A DNA stretch of 64,000 nt from Streptomyces genisteinicus (GTDB lineage Bacteria; Actinomycetota; Actinomycetes; Streptomycetales; Streptomycetaceae): the NCBI RefSeq assembly GCF_014489615.1, contig NZ_CP060825.1, positions 4,474,501-4,538,500 of the forward strand, in the 5' to 3' direction. Shown here piece after piece: positions 24,793 to 35,714 of this stretch; within the stretch, counting starts at the first letter, position 1, and each line of letters begins with the position of its first letter. The translations under genes and the position numbers were made by a program. The notes under the pieces were generated by a model. The model worked only from the letters and a program-made list of their open reading frames with translations. It searched no databases and was not told the DNA's origin.

Positions 24793-25845
24793 GTGCGCCG
24801 GATCACCAGGATCGCCACCGCGGGCATCGCGTCCGCGGCTCTCGCACTGTCTGTCACCGCGTGTGGCAGCGACTCTTCGTCCGGCTCGTCGAGCTCGGAC
24901 GAGAACGGCGGCAAGGCCGCCATCGCCTACGACATCGGCGGCCGCGGCGACCAGTCGTTCAACGACGCCGCCTACGCCGGTCTCGAGAAGGCCGAGAAGG
25001 AACTCGACGTCCAGGGCACCGAGGCGGAGCCCAGCGAGGGCGAGGGCGACCCGGACAAGGTCCAGCGCCTCACCTCGCTCGCCCGTGCCGACAACAACCC
25101 GGTGATCGGCGTCGGCTTCGCCTACGCGCCGGCCGTCGCCGAGGTCGCCCCGAAGTTCAAGGACACCACCTTCGGCATCGTCGACGACACGTCGAAGACC
25201 GGACCGAACATCGCCAACCTGGTGTTCAACGAGGAGCAGGGCTCCTACCTGGCCGGCGTCGCCGCCGCCAAGGTGACCAAGACCAACACGGTCGGCTTCA
25301 TCGGCGGTGTCGAGACCCCGCTGATCAAGAAGTTCGAGGCGGGCTTCGTCCAGGGCGTCAAGGACACCAAGGCGGGCGTCAACGTCAAGGTCCAGTACCT
25401 GACGCAGCCGCCGGACTTCGGTGGCTTCTCCAAGCCCGACCTCGGCAAGGCCGCCGCGCAGGGCCAGCTCGACGCGGGCGCCGACGTGATCTACGCCGCC
25501 GCCGGCCTCGCCGGTGCGGGCGCCATCGAGGCCACCGCCAAGGCGGGCAAGTGGGCCATCGGCGTCGACTCGGACCAGTACAACCAGAAGGGTCTGGCCG
25601 CCTACAAGGAGCGGATCCTGACCTCGGTCACGAAGAACGTCTCCGGCGCCGTCTTCAACCTGATCAAGTCCGTCCAGGACGGCAAGCCGCAGACCGGTGA
25701 GATCCGCTACGGCCTCGAGGACGACGGCGTCGCCCTGGCGAAGTCGAACCCGGCGTTCACCTCGATGACCGACGTCATCGCCGCCGTGGACAAGGCCAAG
25801 GCCGACATCATCGCCGGCACGATCAAGGTCAAGACCGCCCCGTAA
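24793..25845 (+). CDS. BMP-family nucleoside-binding lipoprotein (ABC transporter)
   Basis: 350 aa from GTG 24793, with AAGGAG 8-12 nt upstream. The lipobox VTAC puts the lipidated Cys at about residue 24, followed by a Ser-rich linker. The mature domain shows the BMP pattern YDIGGRGDQSFNDAAYAGLE, DNNPVIGVGFAYAPAV, VFNEEQGSYLAGVAAAKV, FIGGVETPLIKKFEAGF and IGVDSDQYNQKG. PnrA/BMP proteins bind purine or other nucleosides outside the cell and deliver them to the permease. A strong hairpin follows, so this gene can be expressed above the membrane components. A regulon operator sits in its promoter. Confidence 0.92.
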   Translation: MRRITRIATAGIASAALALSVTACGSDSSSGSSSSDENGGKAAIAYDIGGRGDQSFNDAAYAGLEKAEKELDVQGTEAEPSEGEGDPDKVQRLTSLARADNNPVIGVGFAYAPAVAEVAPKFKDTTFGIVDDTSKTGPNIANLVFNEEQGSYLAGVAAAKVTKTNTVGFIGGVETPLIKKFEAGFVQGVKDTKAGVNVKVQYLTQPPDFGGFSKPDLGKAAAQGQLDAGADVIYAAAGLAGAGAIEATAKAGKWAIGVDSDQYNQKGLAAYKERILTSVTKNVSGAVFNLIKSVQDGKPQTGEIRYGLEDDGVALAKSNPAFTSMTDVIAAVDKAKADIIAGTIKVKTAP

Positions 25846-25901
25846 GGGCGCTCTGCACCGGATTACCGGAACAGCCTCGCGTCACCCGGAGGCCGTACCC
25901 A

Positions 25902-25951
25902 GGCCGGGCCCGGTGGACGGCGGACAAACCGCCGCCCACCGGGCCCCGGCC
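25902..25951 (+). terminator. Strong hairpin between bmp and the ABC ATPase gene
   Basis: A long stem of about 21 bp (GGCCGGGCCCGGTGG and CGGCGG arms with one bulge and one mismatch) and loop ACAAA. Full or partial termination here would make the binding protein mRNA more abundant than the rest of the operon. Confidence 0.75.
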
Positions 25952-25987
25952 GAAGTTCTGGCCACCGGTTTCGTTCATTCGGCATTG

Positions 25988-25999
25988 CTACGCGCGTAG
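25988..25999. promoter_or_regulatory. Nucleoside-regulon operator, site 2 (ABC-cdd operon)
   Basis: A perfect palindrome CTACGCGCGTAG, placed after the bmp terminator and before the ATPase gene. GATAAC at 26015-26020 could be the -10, which would put the operator over the -35. Confidence 0.8.
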
Positions 26000-26121
26000 A
26001 CACCTCTCCGGCGCGATAACTTCGCCCCGCCCCCTGCCCGCCGAGCCACCCTGCCCCCCTGCCCGCCGACAGGTCCCCGCCCTGCCCTCCCGGCTCCGTT
26101 TCCCGCCAAGGAGAGTGCGTC

Positions 26122-27701
<1,580 letters not shown>

Positions 27702-27705
<4 letters not shown>

Positions 27706-28814
27706 AGAAGTTCGACAAGGACCGGCTGCTGCTGGGCATCGCCGGCCCGGTGCTCGCCCTGGCCGTGGCCTTCCTGCTCACCACCGTGGTACTGGTCCTC
27801 TCGGACCTCGACCCGTTCGAGCCGTACACGCTGATGGTCGAGCAGATCGAGTTCACCGACGTCCAGGTGCTCGTCCTGAACCAGACCGGCACGTACTACC
27901 TCGCCGCACTCGCCGTGGCCATCGGCTTCCGGATGAACCTGTTCAACATCGGCGTCGACGGGCAGTACCGCCTCGCGGTCATGCTCGCCGCCGTCGTCGG
28001 CGCCTCGGTGGAGCTGCCCGGTCCGCTGCACATCCTGCTGATCGTGCTCGTCGCCATGGGCGTCGGCGCGCTGTGGGCGGGCATCGCCGGTGTCCTCAAG
28101 ACCACCCGCGGCGTCAGCGAGGTCGTCTCCACGATCATGCTGAACGCGATCGCCACCAGCCTCATCGCCTGGATGATCCTGCCCGCCAACCTCGGCGAGC
28201 AGGTCAAGGGCTCCAACGAGTTCACCACCGGCGAGATCCCCGAGTCCGGCTGGTTCCCCGGCGTCGACTTCGACGGCAGCACCATCTACGGCTTCACCTT
28301 CGTCGCCTTCGCGATGGGCGTCGTCTACTGGTTCGTCCTCAACCGCACCCGGTTCGGCTTCGACCTGCGCGCCAGCGGCGCCAGCCAGTCGGCCGCCCAG
28401 GCCAGCGGCGTCGACGCCAAGAAGATGGTCCTGACGGCCATGCTCATCTCCGGCGCCGTCGCGGGCCTCGCCGGCCTGCCGCTGCTGCTGGGCAGCACCC
28501 ACACCTACAGCCTGAGCTTCCCGACGGGCGTCGGCTTCACCGGCATCACCATCGCGCTCCTCGGCCGCAACAGCCCCGTCGGCATCTTCTTCGCCGCCCT
28601 GCTGATCGCCTTCCTCGACAAGACCGCCGAAGGCATCGGCATCGCCGGCTACCCGAAGGAGATCGCCCTGATCATGCAGGGCCTGATCGTGATCTCGGTC
28701 GTCGTCTCCTACGAGCTGGTCCGCCAGTACGGCCTGCGCCGCCAGCAGCAGAAGGTCGGCGAGGAACTGGCCGCCCAGGCCCGCAAGAACAAGGAAGAGG
28801 CGAGGACGGCATGA
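27702..28814 (+). CDS. Nucleoside ABC transporter permease 1 (BPD_transp_2, NupP-like)
   Basis: 370 aa with about nine membrane helices. The family blocks IGFRMNLFNIGVDGQYRLAV, GVSEVVSTIMLNAIA and DLRASGASQSAAQASGVD are present. The start ATG overlaps the ATPase stop by 4 bp. It forms a heterodimeric channel with the next permease for nucleoside import. Confidence 0.92.
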
Positions 28815-30082
28815 GCGAGTCCACGAGCACGGTCTCGACGGCGAGCACCGCCCCCAAGAAGGGCGGCGGCCGCCGCAAGCTGACCCTCCCCGTCATCCTG
28901 CTGATCATCGCGGGCGGACTGCTGCTGTTCTCCCTGGTCCGCGTCATCAGCGGAGCCAACGACCTCACCTCGACCGGCCAGGTCTCCGGAGCCCTCCAGC
29001 TCGCGGTGCCCATCGGCCTCGCGGGCCTCGGCGGCCTGTGGGCCGAGCGCGCGGGCGTGGTCAACATTGGTCTCGAGGGCATGATGATCCTCGGCACCTG
29101 GTTCGGCGCCTGGGCCGGCTACCAGGCGGGCCCCTGGACGGGTGTGCTCGTCGGCATCCTGGGCGGCGCGCTCGGCGGCCTGCTGCACGCGGTCATGACG
29201 GTCACCTTCAACGTCAACCACATCGTCTCCGGTGTCGCCATCACCATCCTCGCGACCGGCTTCACCCGCTACCTGTCGAACTTCACGTTCGCCGAGGCGG
29301 ACGGCGGCTCGTCGAAGCAGTCCCCCCGCATCGACCAGATCACCGACATCACGATCCCCGGCCTGTCGGACTGGCTCTCCGACCTCCAGGCCAAGCACTG
29401 GTTCTTCGTCTCCGACGTCGCCGGCGTGCTGGGCGGGCTCGTCACCAACCTGTCGCTGCTCACCGTCGTCGCCCTGCTGCTCGTCCCCGGCACCTGGTGG
29501 GTGCTGTGGCGCACCGGGTTCGGCCTGCGGCTGCGCTCCTGCGGCGAGAACCCGGTCGCCGCCGAGTCGCTGGGCGTCAACGTCTACAAGTACAAGTACA
29601 TCGCCGTCATCGTCTCCGGCGGCCTCGCCGGACTCGGCGGCGCCTTCCTCGCCATCGTCTCCACCGGCATCTACCAGGAGGGCCAGACCGGCGGCCGCGG
29701 CTACATCGGTCTCGCCGCCATGATCTTCGGCAACTGGATGCCCGGCGGACTGGCGCTCGGCGCGGGCCTGTTCGGCTTCACCGACAGCCTCAAGCTGCGC
29801 GGCGGCGCGGAGAACGTCCACGCGATGCTGCTCCTGCTGGCGATCCTGCTGGTGCTGGCCTTCGCCTGGCAGCTGTACAAGAAGAAGCACTGGCAGGGCG
29901 CGATCTGCCTGGCCGTGGCCGCCGGCCTGTACACCTGGTACGCGCTGACCGACACGCTGCCCAGCCAGTTCGTGGACGCCGCCCCGTACGTCACCACGCT
30001 GCTGGTGCTCGCCCTGTCCGCGCAGCGATTGCGGATGCCGAAGGCCGACGGTCTGCCCTACCGCAGAGGCCAGGGCAAGTGA
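28811..30082 (+). CDS. Nucleoside ABC transporter permease 2 (BPD_transp_2, NupQ-like)
   Basis: 423 aa. ATG 28811 overlaps the previous stop by 4 bp (ATGA). A Ser/Thr-rich N-terminus is followed by about ten helices, with WAERAGVVNIGLEGMMILG, FNVNHIVSGVAITILATG and LRSCGENPVAAESLGVN, all typical of YufQ/NupQ permeases. It partners with permease 1, the twin ATPase and the BMP lipoprotein. Confidence 0.92.
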   Translation: MSESTSTVSTASTAPKKGGGRRKLTLPVILLIIAGGLLLFSLVRVISGANDLTSTGQVSGALQLAVPIGLAGLGGLWAERAGVVNIGLEGMMILGTWFGAWAGYQAGPWTGVLVGILGGALGGLLHAVMTVTFNVNHIVSGVAITILATGFTRYLSNFTFAEADGGSSKQSPRIDQITDITIPGLSDWLSDLQAKHWFFVSDVAGVLGGLVTNLSLLTVVALLLVPGTWWVLWRTGFGLRLRSCGENPVAAESLGVNVYKYKYIAVIVSGGLAGLGGAFLAIVSTGIYQEGQTGGRGYIGLAAMIFGNWMPGGLALGAGLFGFTDSLKLRGGAENVHAMLLLLAILLVLAFAWQLYKKKHWQGAICLAVAAGLYTWYALTDTLPSQFVDAAPYVTTLLVLALSAQRLRMPKADGLPYRRGQGK

Positions 30083-30474
30083 CGGCGCCGGCCGGCGGCT
30101 GGGAGGCCCTGCGGGAGCGGGCGCGCGAGGCGATGTCGCACGCGTACGCGCCGTACTCGGGCTTCGCGGTCGGGGCCGCGGCCCTCGTCGACGACGGCCG
30201 GACGGTGTCCGGCTGCAACGTCGAGAACGCCAGCTACGGCCTCGGGCTGTGCGCGGAGTGCGGGCTGGTGTCCCAGTTGCAGGCCACCGGCGGCGGGCGG
30301 CTCACGCACTTCTCCTGCGTGGACGGCCAGGGCTCGCCGCTGGTGCCCTGCGGGCGCTGTCGGCAGCTGCTCTACGAGTTCGGCGGACCGGACCTGCTGC
30401 TGGACACCCCGGAGGGCGTGCTCGCGCTCTCCGAGATGCTCCCGCAGGCGTTCGGCCCCGGCCATCTGCGCTGA
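30079..30474 (+). CDS. cdd: Cytidine deaminase
   Basis: 131 aa from GTG 30079, overlapping the permease stop by 4 bp (GTGA). It has AYAPYSGFAVGAAAL (substrate loop), GCNVENASYGLGLCAECG with the catalytic Glu and first zinc Cys, and PCGRCRQ with the other two zinc Cys. It deaminates cytidine and deoxycytidine to uridine and deoxyuridine, feeding DeoA. It is the last gene of the transport operon, so imported pyrimidine nucleosides are processed at once. Confidence 0.95.
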   Translation: MTAPAGGWEALRERAREAMSHAYAPYSGFAVGAAALVDDGRTVSGCNVENASYGLGLCAECGLVSQLQATGGGRLTHFSCVDGQGSPLVPCGRCRQLLYEFGGPDLLLDTPEGVLALSEMLPQAFGPGHLR

Positions 30475-30528
30475 GCCGGTCCGCACCGCAGCGGCCTCCA
30501 CCGCGACGGTCCGCACCGGAACGCTCCC

Positions 30529-30592
30529 GCCGGTCCGGCGCGCGCCGGACCGGCCGGCTCCCGCGGCCCTTCCGCTCCGGCGGAGGGGCCGC
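30529..30592 (+). terminator. Tandem hairpins after cdd
   Basis: 30529-30554 is a perfect 26-nt palindrome (GCCGGTCCGGCGC and complement). 30563-30592 is a second hairpin (GCGGCCC...GGGCCGC). Both lie between cdd and the deoA promoter. Confidence 0.7.
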
Positions 30593-30607
30593 TCCCATAC
30601 CCTTGCT

Positions 30608-30619
30608 CTATGCGCGTAG
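30608..30619. promoter_or_regulatory. Nucleoside-regulon operator, site 3 (deoA)
   Basis: CTATGCGCGTAG matches 11 of 12 positions of the consensus, and the flanking CT/AG extends the palindrome to 16 bp. TACCCT at 30598-30603 may be the -10, so the operator would cover the transcription start. Confidence 0.75.
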
Positions 30620-30661
30620 AGCCTCCCTCTGCGCACGGAACCACCATCTGGAGGACATGCC

Positions 30662-31939
30662 ATGGACGTCATCTCCGTCATCCGCACCAAGCGCGACCGG
30701 GGCGAACTGAGCGACGAGCAGATCGACTGGGTCATCGACGCCTACACCCGCGGTGCGGTCGCCGACGAGCAGATGTCCGCCCTGGCGATGGCCATCCTGC
30801 TCAACGGGATGAACCGCCGCGAGATCGCCCGCTGGACCGCCGCGATGATCGCCTCCGGCGAGCGCATGGACTTCTCCTCCCTCTCCCGCCCCACCGCCGA
30901 CAAGCACTCCACCGGCGGCGTCGGCGACAAGATCACCCTTCCGCTGGCACCCCTCGTCGCCGCCTGCGGCGCCGCCGTGCCCCAGCTCTCCGGCCGCGGC
31001 CTCGGCCACACCGGCGGCACCCTCGACAAGCTGGAGTCCATCCCCGGCTGGCGCGCGCTGCTCTCCAACGAGGAGATGCTGCACGTCCTCGACACCACCG
31101 GCGCCGTCATCTGCGCCGCCGGCGACGGACTCGCCCCCGCCGACAAGAAGCTCTACGCGCTCCGCGACGTCACCGGCACCGTCGAGGCCATCCCGCTGAT
31201 CGCCTCCTCGATCATGTCCAAGAAGATCGCCGAGGGCACCGGCTCCCTCGTCCTCGACGTCAAGTGCGGCACCGGCGCCTTCATGAAGAACCTCGACGAC
31301 GCCCGCGAACTCGCCGCCACCATGGTCGGCCTCGGCACCGACAGCGGAGTCCGCACCGTCGCCCTGCTCACCGACATGTCCACACCGCTCGGCCTCACCG
31401 CCGGCAACGCGCTGGAGGTCCGCGAATCCGTCGAGGTCCTCGCCGGCGGCGGCCCCGCCGACGTCGTCGAACTGACCCTCGCCCTCGCCCGCGAGATGCT
31501 CGACGCGGCCGGCCTGAAGGACGCCGACCCGGCCAAGGCACTCGCCGACGGCTCCGCCATGGACGTCTGGCGCCGGATGATCGCTGCCCAGGGCGGCGAC
31601 CCGGACGCGGCCCTGCCCGTTGCCCGCGAGCAGCACGTCGTCACCGCCCCCGCCTCCGGCGTGCTCACCCGCCTCGACGCCTACGACGTCGGCATCGCCG
31701 CCTGGCGCCTCGGCGCGGGCCGCGCCCGCAAGGAGGACCCGGTCCAGGCCGGCGCGGGCGTCGAGCTCCACGCGAAGCCCGGCGACACCGTCACCGCCGG
31801 CCAGCCGCTGATGACGCTGCACACGGACACGCCCGAGAAGTTCGACTACGCGCTGACGTCCCTGACCTCGGCCTGGGACATCGCCGCCGCGGGCACCGGC
31901 TTCACGCCGGACCCGATCGTGCTGGACCGCATCGCCTGA
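30662..31939 (+). CDS. deoA: Thymidine phosphorylase
   Basis: 425 aa. GGAGG is 7 nt before ATG 30662. It is a family-3 nucleoside phosphorylase: N-terminal helical domain (DVISVIRTKRDRGELSDEQI), phosphate/pyrimidine site KHSTGGVGDK, SGRGLGHTGGTLDKLESIPG, and the C-terminal PYNP domain (VELHAKPGDTVTAG). It splits thymidine and deoxyuridine into base and deoxyribose-1-phosphate. The sugar phosphate then goes to the phosphosugar mutase and DeoC. Regulated by operator site 3, by inference. Confidence 0.95.
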   Translation: MDVISVIRTKRDRGELSDEQIDWVIDAYTRGAVADEQMSALAMAILLNGMNRREIARWTAAMIASGERMDFSSLSRPTADKHSTGGVGDKITLPLAPLVAACGAAVPQLSGRGLGHTGGTLDKLESIPGWRALLSNEEMLHVLDTTGAVICAAGDGLAPADKKLYALRDVTGTVEAIPLIASSIMSKKIAEGTGSLVLDVKCGTGAFMKNLDDARELAATMVGLGTDSGVRTVALLTDMSTPLGLTAGNALEVRESVEVLAGGGPADVVELTLALAREMLDAAGLKDADPAKALADGSAMDVWRRMIAAQGGDPDAALPVAREQHVVTAPASGVLTRLDAYDVGIAAWRLGAGRARKEDPVQAGAGVELHAKPGDTVTAGQPLMTLHTDTPEKFDYALTSLTSAWDIAAAGTGFTPDPIVLDRIA

Positions 31940-31954
31940 CGCGCTTCGCCCCGC

Positions 31955-31997
31955 GGGGCCCCGTCACGCCCGGCCCCCGCGGGCATGACGGGGCCCC
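31955..31997 (+). terminator. Terminator after deoA
   Basis: A 12-bp perfect stem GGGGCCCCGTCA and its complement, with a 19-nt loop, 15 bp after the stop. Confidence 0.75.
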
Positions 31998-32024
31998 CGC
32001 CGAACCGCCGGGGACCGGCCGCCG

Positions 32025-32423
32025 ATGACTTCTCGCGCGACGGCCGGTCATCCCCATGTGGAAGCCGAGCAGACGATCGTCATGCGCATCGCCGGGGGAC
32101 TCTCCCCGGCCGACGCGCCACGCCTGTGCGAGGAACTGGACGGGAGGCTGAGGGACCGGCCCCCGGGCGACGGCCCCCGTGGCGACCCCCTCGCCCGGGG
32201 CGAGCCCGGACCGCCGCCGGTCACCGTCGACGTCGCGGGACTGACCCGGATCGACCTCGCCGTCGTCGAGGCACTCGCGCGTCTCCAGCTCACCGCCCGC
32301 CGCCGGGGCACGCGCATCGAACTGTCCGGGGCAGCGCAGGAGCTGATCCTCCTGCTCCGCCTGGTGGGCCTCCACGGACCCGCCGGCATCGGCGAAACCG
32401 CACCCGCCGGCCCCGCCCCGTGA
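32025..32423 (+). CDS. STAS-domain protein (anti-sigma-antagonist-like)
   Basis: 132 aa. It follows the STAS pattern: an N-terminal strand (EQTIVMRIAGGLS), PVTVDVAGLTRIDLAVVEAL where the phosphorylated Ser loop normally lies, and a C-terminal helix. The usual Ser is not present at that loop (TRIDLA), so switch-type phosphorylation is doubtful. It is next to a sigma-factor gene on the opposite strand, which may be coincidence. Start ATG 32025 is moderate; no strong ribosome site. Confidence 0.65.
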   Translation: MTSRATAGHPHVEAEQTIVMRIAGGLSPADAPRLCEELDGRLRDRPPGDGPRGDPLARGEPGPPPVTVDVAGLTRIDLAVVEALARLQLTARRRGTRIELSGAAQELILLLRLVGLHGPAGIGETAPAGPAP

Positions 32424-32437
32424 CCGCGGTCCGCACG

Positions 32438-32464
32438 GCGGCGGGCGCCCTCCGCGCCCGCCGC
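32438..32464. terminator. Bidirectional terminator between STAS and sigma genes
   Basis: An 11-bp perfect stem GCGGCGGGCGC and its complement with a CCTCC loop, between convergent genes. Confidence 0.65.
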
Positions 32465-32475
32465 CCGCGGCACCG

Positions 32476-33474
32476 CTACGCGCCGACCGGGGCACCGTCC
32501 TCGTCCAGCCGGGCCGGCAGGTCGAAGAGCGGGAACCAGCGCTTGGTGTCGAGGAAGAAGTCCATCCCGCCCACCTTGCCGTCCCGCAGCTCCAGCACGA
32601 TCAGGGCCCACGGCTCGTAGCCGTCGCCCTCCTGGCTCGGGTGGTAGTGCGCGAACGCCGGGACGCCGTTGGCCACCGTCGGCACCAGCCGCGAGCCCCG
32701 GCAGACCTCGCCGACGCCCAGCATCCAGCCCACGATGTCGTCGTGGCCGCGCAGCCACAGGTCGTACGGCGGCATGGACATCGTCGCGTCCTCGTGGAGG
32801 AGCGCCGTCAGCGCCTTCATGTCGTACCCCTCGAAGGCCGTGACATAGCGGTCGAGCAGCGCCTGCTGCTCCTCGTCGAGGGGATCGGCCGCGTCCGAGG
32901 CGCCCGGCTGCTGCTCCGCCAGCGTCGCCCGCGCCCGCTGGAGGGCGCTGTTGACCGAGGCGACCGACGTGCCCAGCAGCTCCGCCGCCTCGCTGGCCTT
33001 CCAGGCCAGCACCTCGCGCAGGATGAGCACCGCCCGCTGCTTGGGGGGCAGGTGCTGGAGGGCCGCGACGAACGCCAGCCGGATCGTCTCCCGCTCCACC
33101 GCCGTCTCCGCCGGGTCGGCCACCGACGGCAGCACCCGCCCGTCGGGCACCGGCTCCAGCCAGGTGACCTCGGGGCGGGCGTTCAGCTGGGCCTGGGCGA
33201 CCGGGGTGGCGGCCGTCAGGTCCATCGGGCGGGCGCGGCGGTTCCCCGCGTTCAGCATGTCGAGGCAGACGTTCGTCGCGATGCGGTACAGCCACGACCG
33301 CAGCGACGAACGCCCCTCGAACTTGTCGATGCTGCGCCACGCGCGCACCATCGTGTCCTGGACCGCGTCCTCGGCCTCGAAGGACGACCCCAGCATGCGG
33401 TAGCAGTAGCCGGTCAGTTCCCGGCGGTGCTGCTCCAGTCTGGAATCGAGATCCTGTGTCGCGAGGTCGCTCAT
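32476..33474 (-). CDS. ECF sigma factor with SnoaL-like C-terminal domain (SigX5/TIGR02960 type)
   Basis: 332 aa from ATG 33474 (MSDLATQDLD), with GGGGTGG upstream; a frame extension to 33534 is unlikely. Region 2 contains FEAEDAVQDTMVRAWRSIDKF and LRSWLYRIATNVCLD. Region 4 contains LQHLPPKQRAVLILREVLAW and the HTH SEAAELLGTSVASVNSAL. After residue about 205 comes a SnoaL/NTF2-like domain (LLDRYVTAFEGYDMKALTAL, WLRGHDDIVGWM), which in such sigma factors modulates activity in place of an anti-sigma protein. Target genes unknown. Confidence 0.9.
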   Translation of the reverse strand: MSDLATQDLDSRLEQHRRELTGYCYRMLGSSFEAEDAVQDTMVRAWRSIDKFEGRSSLRSWLYRIATNVCLDMLNAGNRRARPMDLTAATPVAQAQLNARPEVTWLEPVPDGRVLPSVADPAETAVERETIRLAFVAALQHLPPKQRAVLILREVLAWKASEAAELLGTSVASVNSALQRARATLAEQQPGASDAADPLDEEQQALLDRYVTAFEGYDMKALTALLHEDATMSMPPYDLWLRGHDDIVGWMLGVGEVCRGSRLVPTVANGVPAFAHYHPSQEGDGYEPWALIVLELRDGKVGGMDFFLDTKRWFPLFDLPARLDEDGAPVGA

Positions 33475-33565
33475 CGGTCCACCCCTGTCACCCGTCGGTA
33501 CCGTCCTCGGGAACCTACCGGAGAGGACTGACAACGGGGCCGGGTCCGGGGCTCGCGCCCCTGGA

Positions 33566-34261
33566 TCAGGTACCGGGCTTGCGCCCGTAGACGAACACGT
33601 CGTCGCCGTTCTTCAGCTTGTTCCAGTATGCCTTCGCGTCGGCCGGGCGCATATTGACGCAACCACCCGACCCCGGCGGGTTGTACATCGACTTGGTGAC
33701 CGAGTGGAAGGCCTGGCCGCCGTCGAAGAACTGCGAATACGGCATCCGGACCTTGTAGATCGTCGACCAGTGGTTGATGTTCCGCCAGTAGATCTTCTTC
33801 AGGCCCGTGCGGGTCTCGGTGCCGTTCTTGCCCGTGCGCACCGGCACGGGACCGTAGACCAGCTTCTTGCCGTCCTGGATCCAGGACAGCTGGCGCGTGA
33901 GGTCCACGCACGCGATGCGGCCCTTGTTCGTCGGGCACTTGCCGGCCTTGTTCGGGTTCTTCCCGGCCGCCCGCTGCTGGAGCATCGTGTCCATCGTGCG
34001 CCAGGTGATCGGACCCGCGTAACCGATCGTCGGCGTGATCCCGTGCTGCGACTGGAACGCACGGATCGCCTTGCAGTCGGCCGCCGACTGCCGGCCGTCG
34101 GCCGTGCGCCCCAGGAACTTCTCCACCTGCTTCTGGTACGGCCCCGTCGACGTCGTGCACGACGCCGCGTGCGCGGTCCCGCCGCCGAGCACGGCCGTGA
34201 GCGGCACCAGCAGGCCGGTGAGACCCAGCGTGATGCCTATTCGTCCTGTTCTGACCCTCAT
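33566..34261 (-). CDS. Secreted L,D-transpeptidase (YkuD) with N-terminal peptidoglycan-binding-like domain
   Basis: 231 aa from ATG 34261, with AAGGGGAG upstream. The signal peptide of about 30 residues ends TAHAA. A helical domain with QKQVEKFLGRTADGRQSAAD follows, then a YkuD domain with IACVDLTRQLSWIQDGK, GGQAFHSVTK and PGSGGCVNMRPADAKAYW, in which the catalytic Cys sits in SGGCVN (instead of SHGCVN). Role: 3-3 peptidoglycan cross-linking outside the membrane. Unlike the protein at 11674 it is not lipidated. It is next to the SigX5-like gene on the same strand with a 91-bp gap. Confidence 0.9.
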   Translation of the reverse strand: MRVRTGRIGITLGLTGLLVPLTAVLGGGTAHAASCTTSTGPYQKQVEKFLGRTADGRQSAADCKAIRAFQSQHGITPTIGYAGPITWRTMDTMLQQRAAGKNPNKAGKCPTNKGRIACVDLTRQLSWIQDGKKLVYGPVPVRTGKNGTETRTGLKKIYWRNINHWSTIYKVRMPYSQFFDGGQAFHSVTKSMYNPPGSGGCVNMRPADAKAYWNKLKNGDDVFVYGRKPGT

Positions 34262-34362
34262 TGCCCCCAACTCCCCTTTACATGCCATCCGGTTGGGACG
34301 TCCCGCCGGGTGAGACACACTAAGGGGAGCCGCAGTTGCAGGGACAGCGGGCGTATTTCCGG

Positions 34363-35652
34363 CTACGCCGCCGCCAGGCCGCGCTCTCGCACCCGCGCCG
34401 CGTACGTGCCGTACAGCGTCAGCCCCACGACACCCGCCACGGCCAGCAGACCGAGGCCCACCGTGGCCGCCCAGCCGCCCGCGTGGAACGCCACCGCACC
34501 CAGCGTGCCGCCCGCGCTGCTGCCCAGGTAGTACGCCGACTGGTACAGCGCCGACGCCTGGGCCCGGCCCGTCCGCGCCGTGCCGCTCACCGAGGAGGAG
34601 GCCACGGCGTGCCCCGCGAAGAACCCCGCGGTGATCAGCACCAGCCCCAGCAGCACCGGCACCAGCGAACCGGCCAGCGACAGCAGCAGACCCGCCGCCG
34701 TGGTCGTCACCGCCAGGTACAGCGCCCCACGCCGCCCCAGCCGGGCCACCAGACGGCCCGCGGCCGCCGAGGACACCGTGCCCACCAGGTAGACCAGGAA
34801 GATCGAGCCGATCACGCCCTGCGGCAGACCGAACGGCTCCTTCACCAGCCGGAAGCCGATCACCGTGTACACGGCGCCGAACACCGTCATGAACAGCGCG
34901 CCGATCACGTACAGCCGCATCAGCAGCGGATCCGCCAGATGCCCGCGCACCGTCCGCGCCAGCACACGCGGGCTCAGCGTGCCCGGAGTGAAGTGCCGGG
35001 CCGCCGGCAGCATCGCCCGGAACACCAGCGCGCACACCAGCGCCAGCACGCCGACCGCCGCGAGCGCGACCCGCCAGCCGCCGAACTGCGCCACCCAGCC
35101 CGTCAGGATGCGGCCGCTCATGCCGCCGATGCTGTTGCCCGCCACGAACAGGCCGATGGCCGCGACCAGCGCCTTCGGCCGGACCTCCTCCGCCAGGTAC
35201 GCCATCGCCGACGCCGGCAGCCCCGCCAGCGCCGCACCCTGCACGGCGCGCAGCGCCACCAGCGACTCCAGGTTCGGCGCCAGCGGCACCAGCAGCCCGA
35301 CCACCACGGCCACCGCCAGCGACACCCGCATCACGGTGGTCCGCCCGTACCGCTCGGACAGCGCGCTCATCGGCAGCACGCACAGCGCCAGCGCGCCGGT
35401 CGCCGCCGACACGGTCCAGCTGGCGGCGCCCGCGCTCACACCGAACCCGGCGGAGACGGCGGGCAGCAGGGCCTGCGTGGAGTAGAGGAGGGCGAAGGTC
35501 GCCATGCCCGCGGCGAAGAGCGCGAAGCTCATCCGGCGGAAGCCGGGAGCGCCGGGGGAGAGCCGGGAGTCCGAAGGGGTCCGCGTCGCGGCGGAAGGGG
35601 ACGGCGAGGCGGCGCCCAGGGTGCTGGGCGCCTTGGTACTGGCGGAAGGCAT
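34363..35652 (-). CDS. MFS transporter (YnfM-like, 12 TM)
   Basis: 429 aa. After about 40 disordered residues there are 12 helices, with SALSERYGRTTVMRVSL (motif A) after helix 2 and RAVQGAALAGLPASAMAYL in helix 4. It resembles the YnfM/arabinose-efflux group. It is divergent from the LysR gene at 35715, a usual arrangement for a transporter and its activator. Substrate unknown. Confidence 0.87.
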   Translation of the reverse strand: MPSASTKAPSTLGAASPSPSAATRTPSDSRLSPGAPGFRRMSFALFAAGMATFALLYSTQALLPAVSAGFGVSAGAASWTVSAATGALALCVLPMSALSERYGRTTVMRVSLAVAVVVGLLVPLAPNLESLVALRAVQGAALAGLPASAMAYLAEEVRPKALVAAIGLFVAGNSIGGMSGRILTGWVAQFGGWRVALAAVGVLALVCALVFRAMLPAARHFTPGTLSPRVLARTVRGHLADPLLMRLYVIGALFMTVFGAVYTVIGFRLVKEPFGLPQGVIGSIFLVYLVGTVSSAAAGRLVARLGRRGALYLAVTTTAAGLLLSLAGSLVPVLLGLVLITAGFFAGHAVASSSVSGTARTGRAQASALYQSAYYLGSSAGGTLGAVAFHAGGWAATVGLGLLAVAGVVGLTLYGTYAARVRERGLAAA

Positions 35653-35714
35653 ACCCCGAACGTAGGCCCCCGTCTTTCATGCGTCCAATGCATGGAATGG
35701 CCATAATCGTTCCC

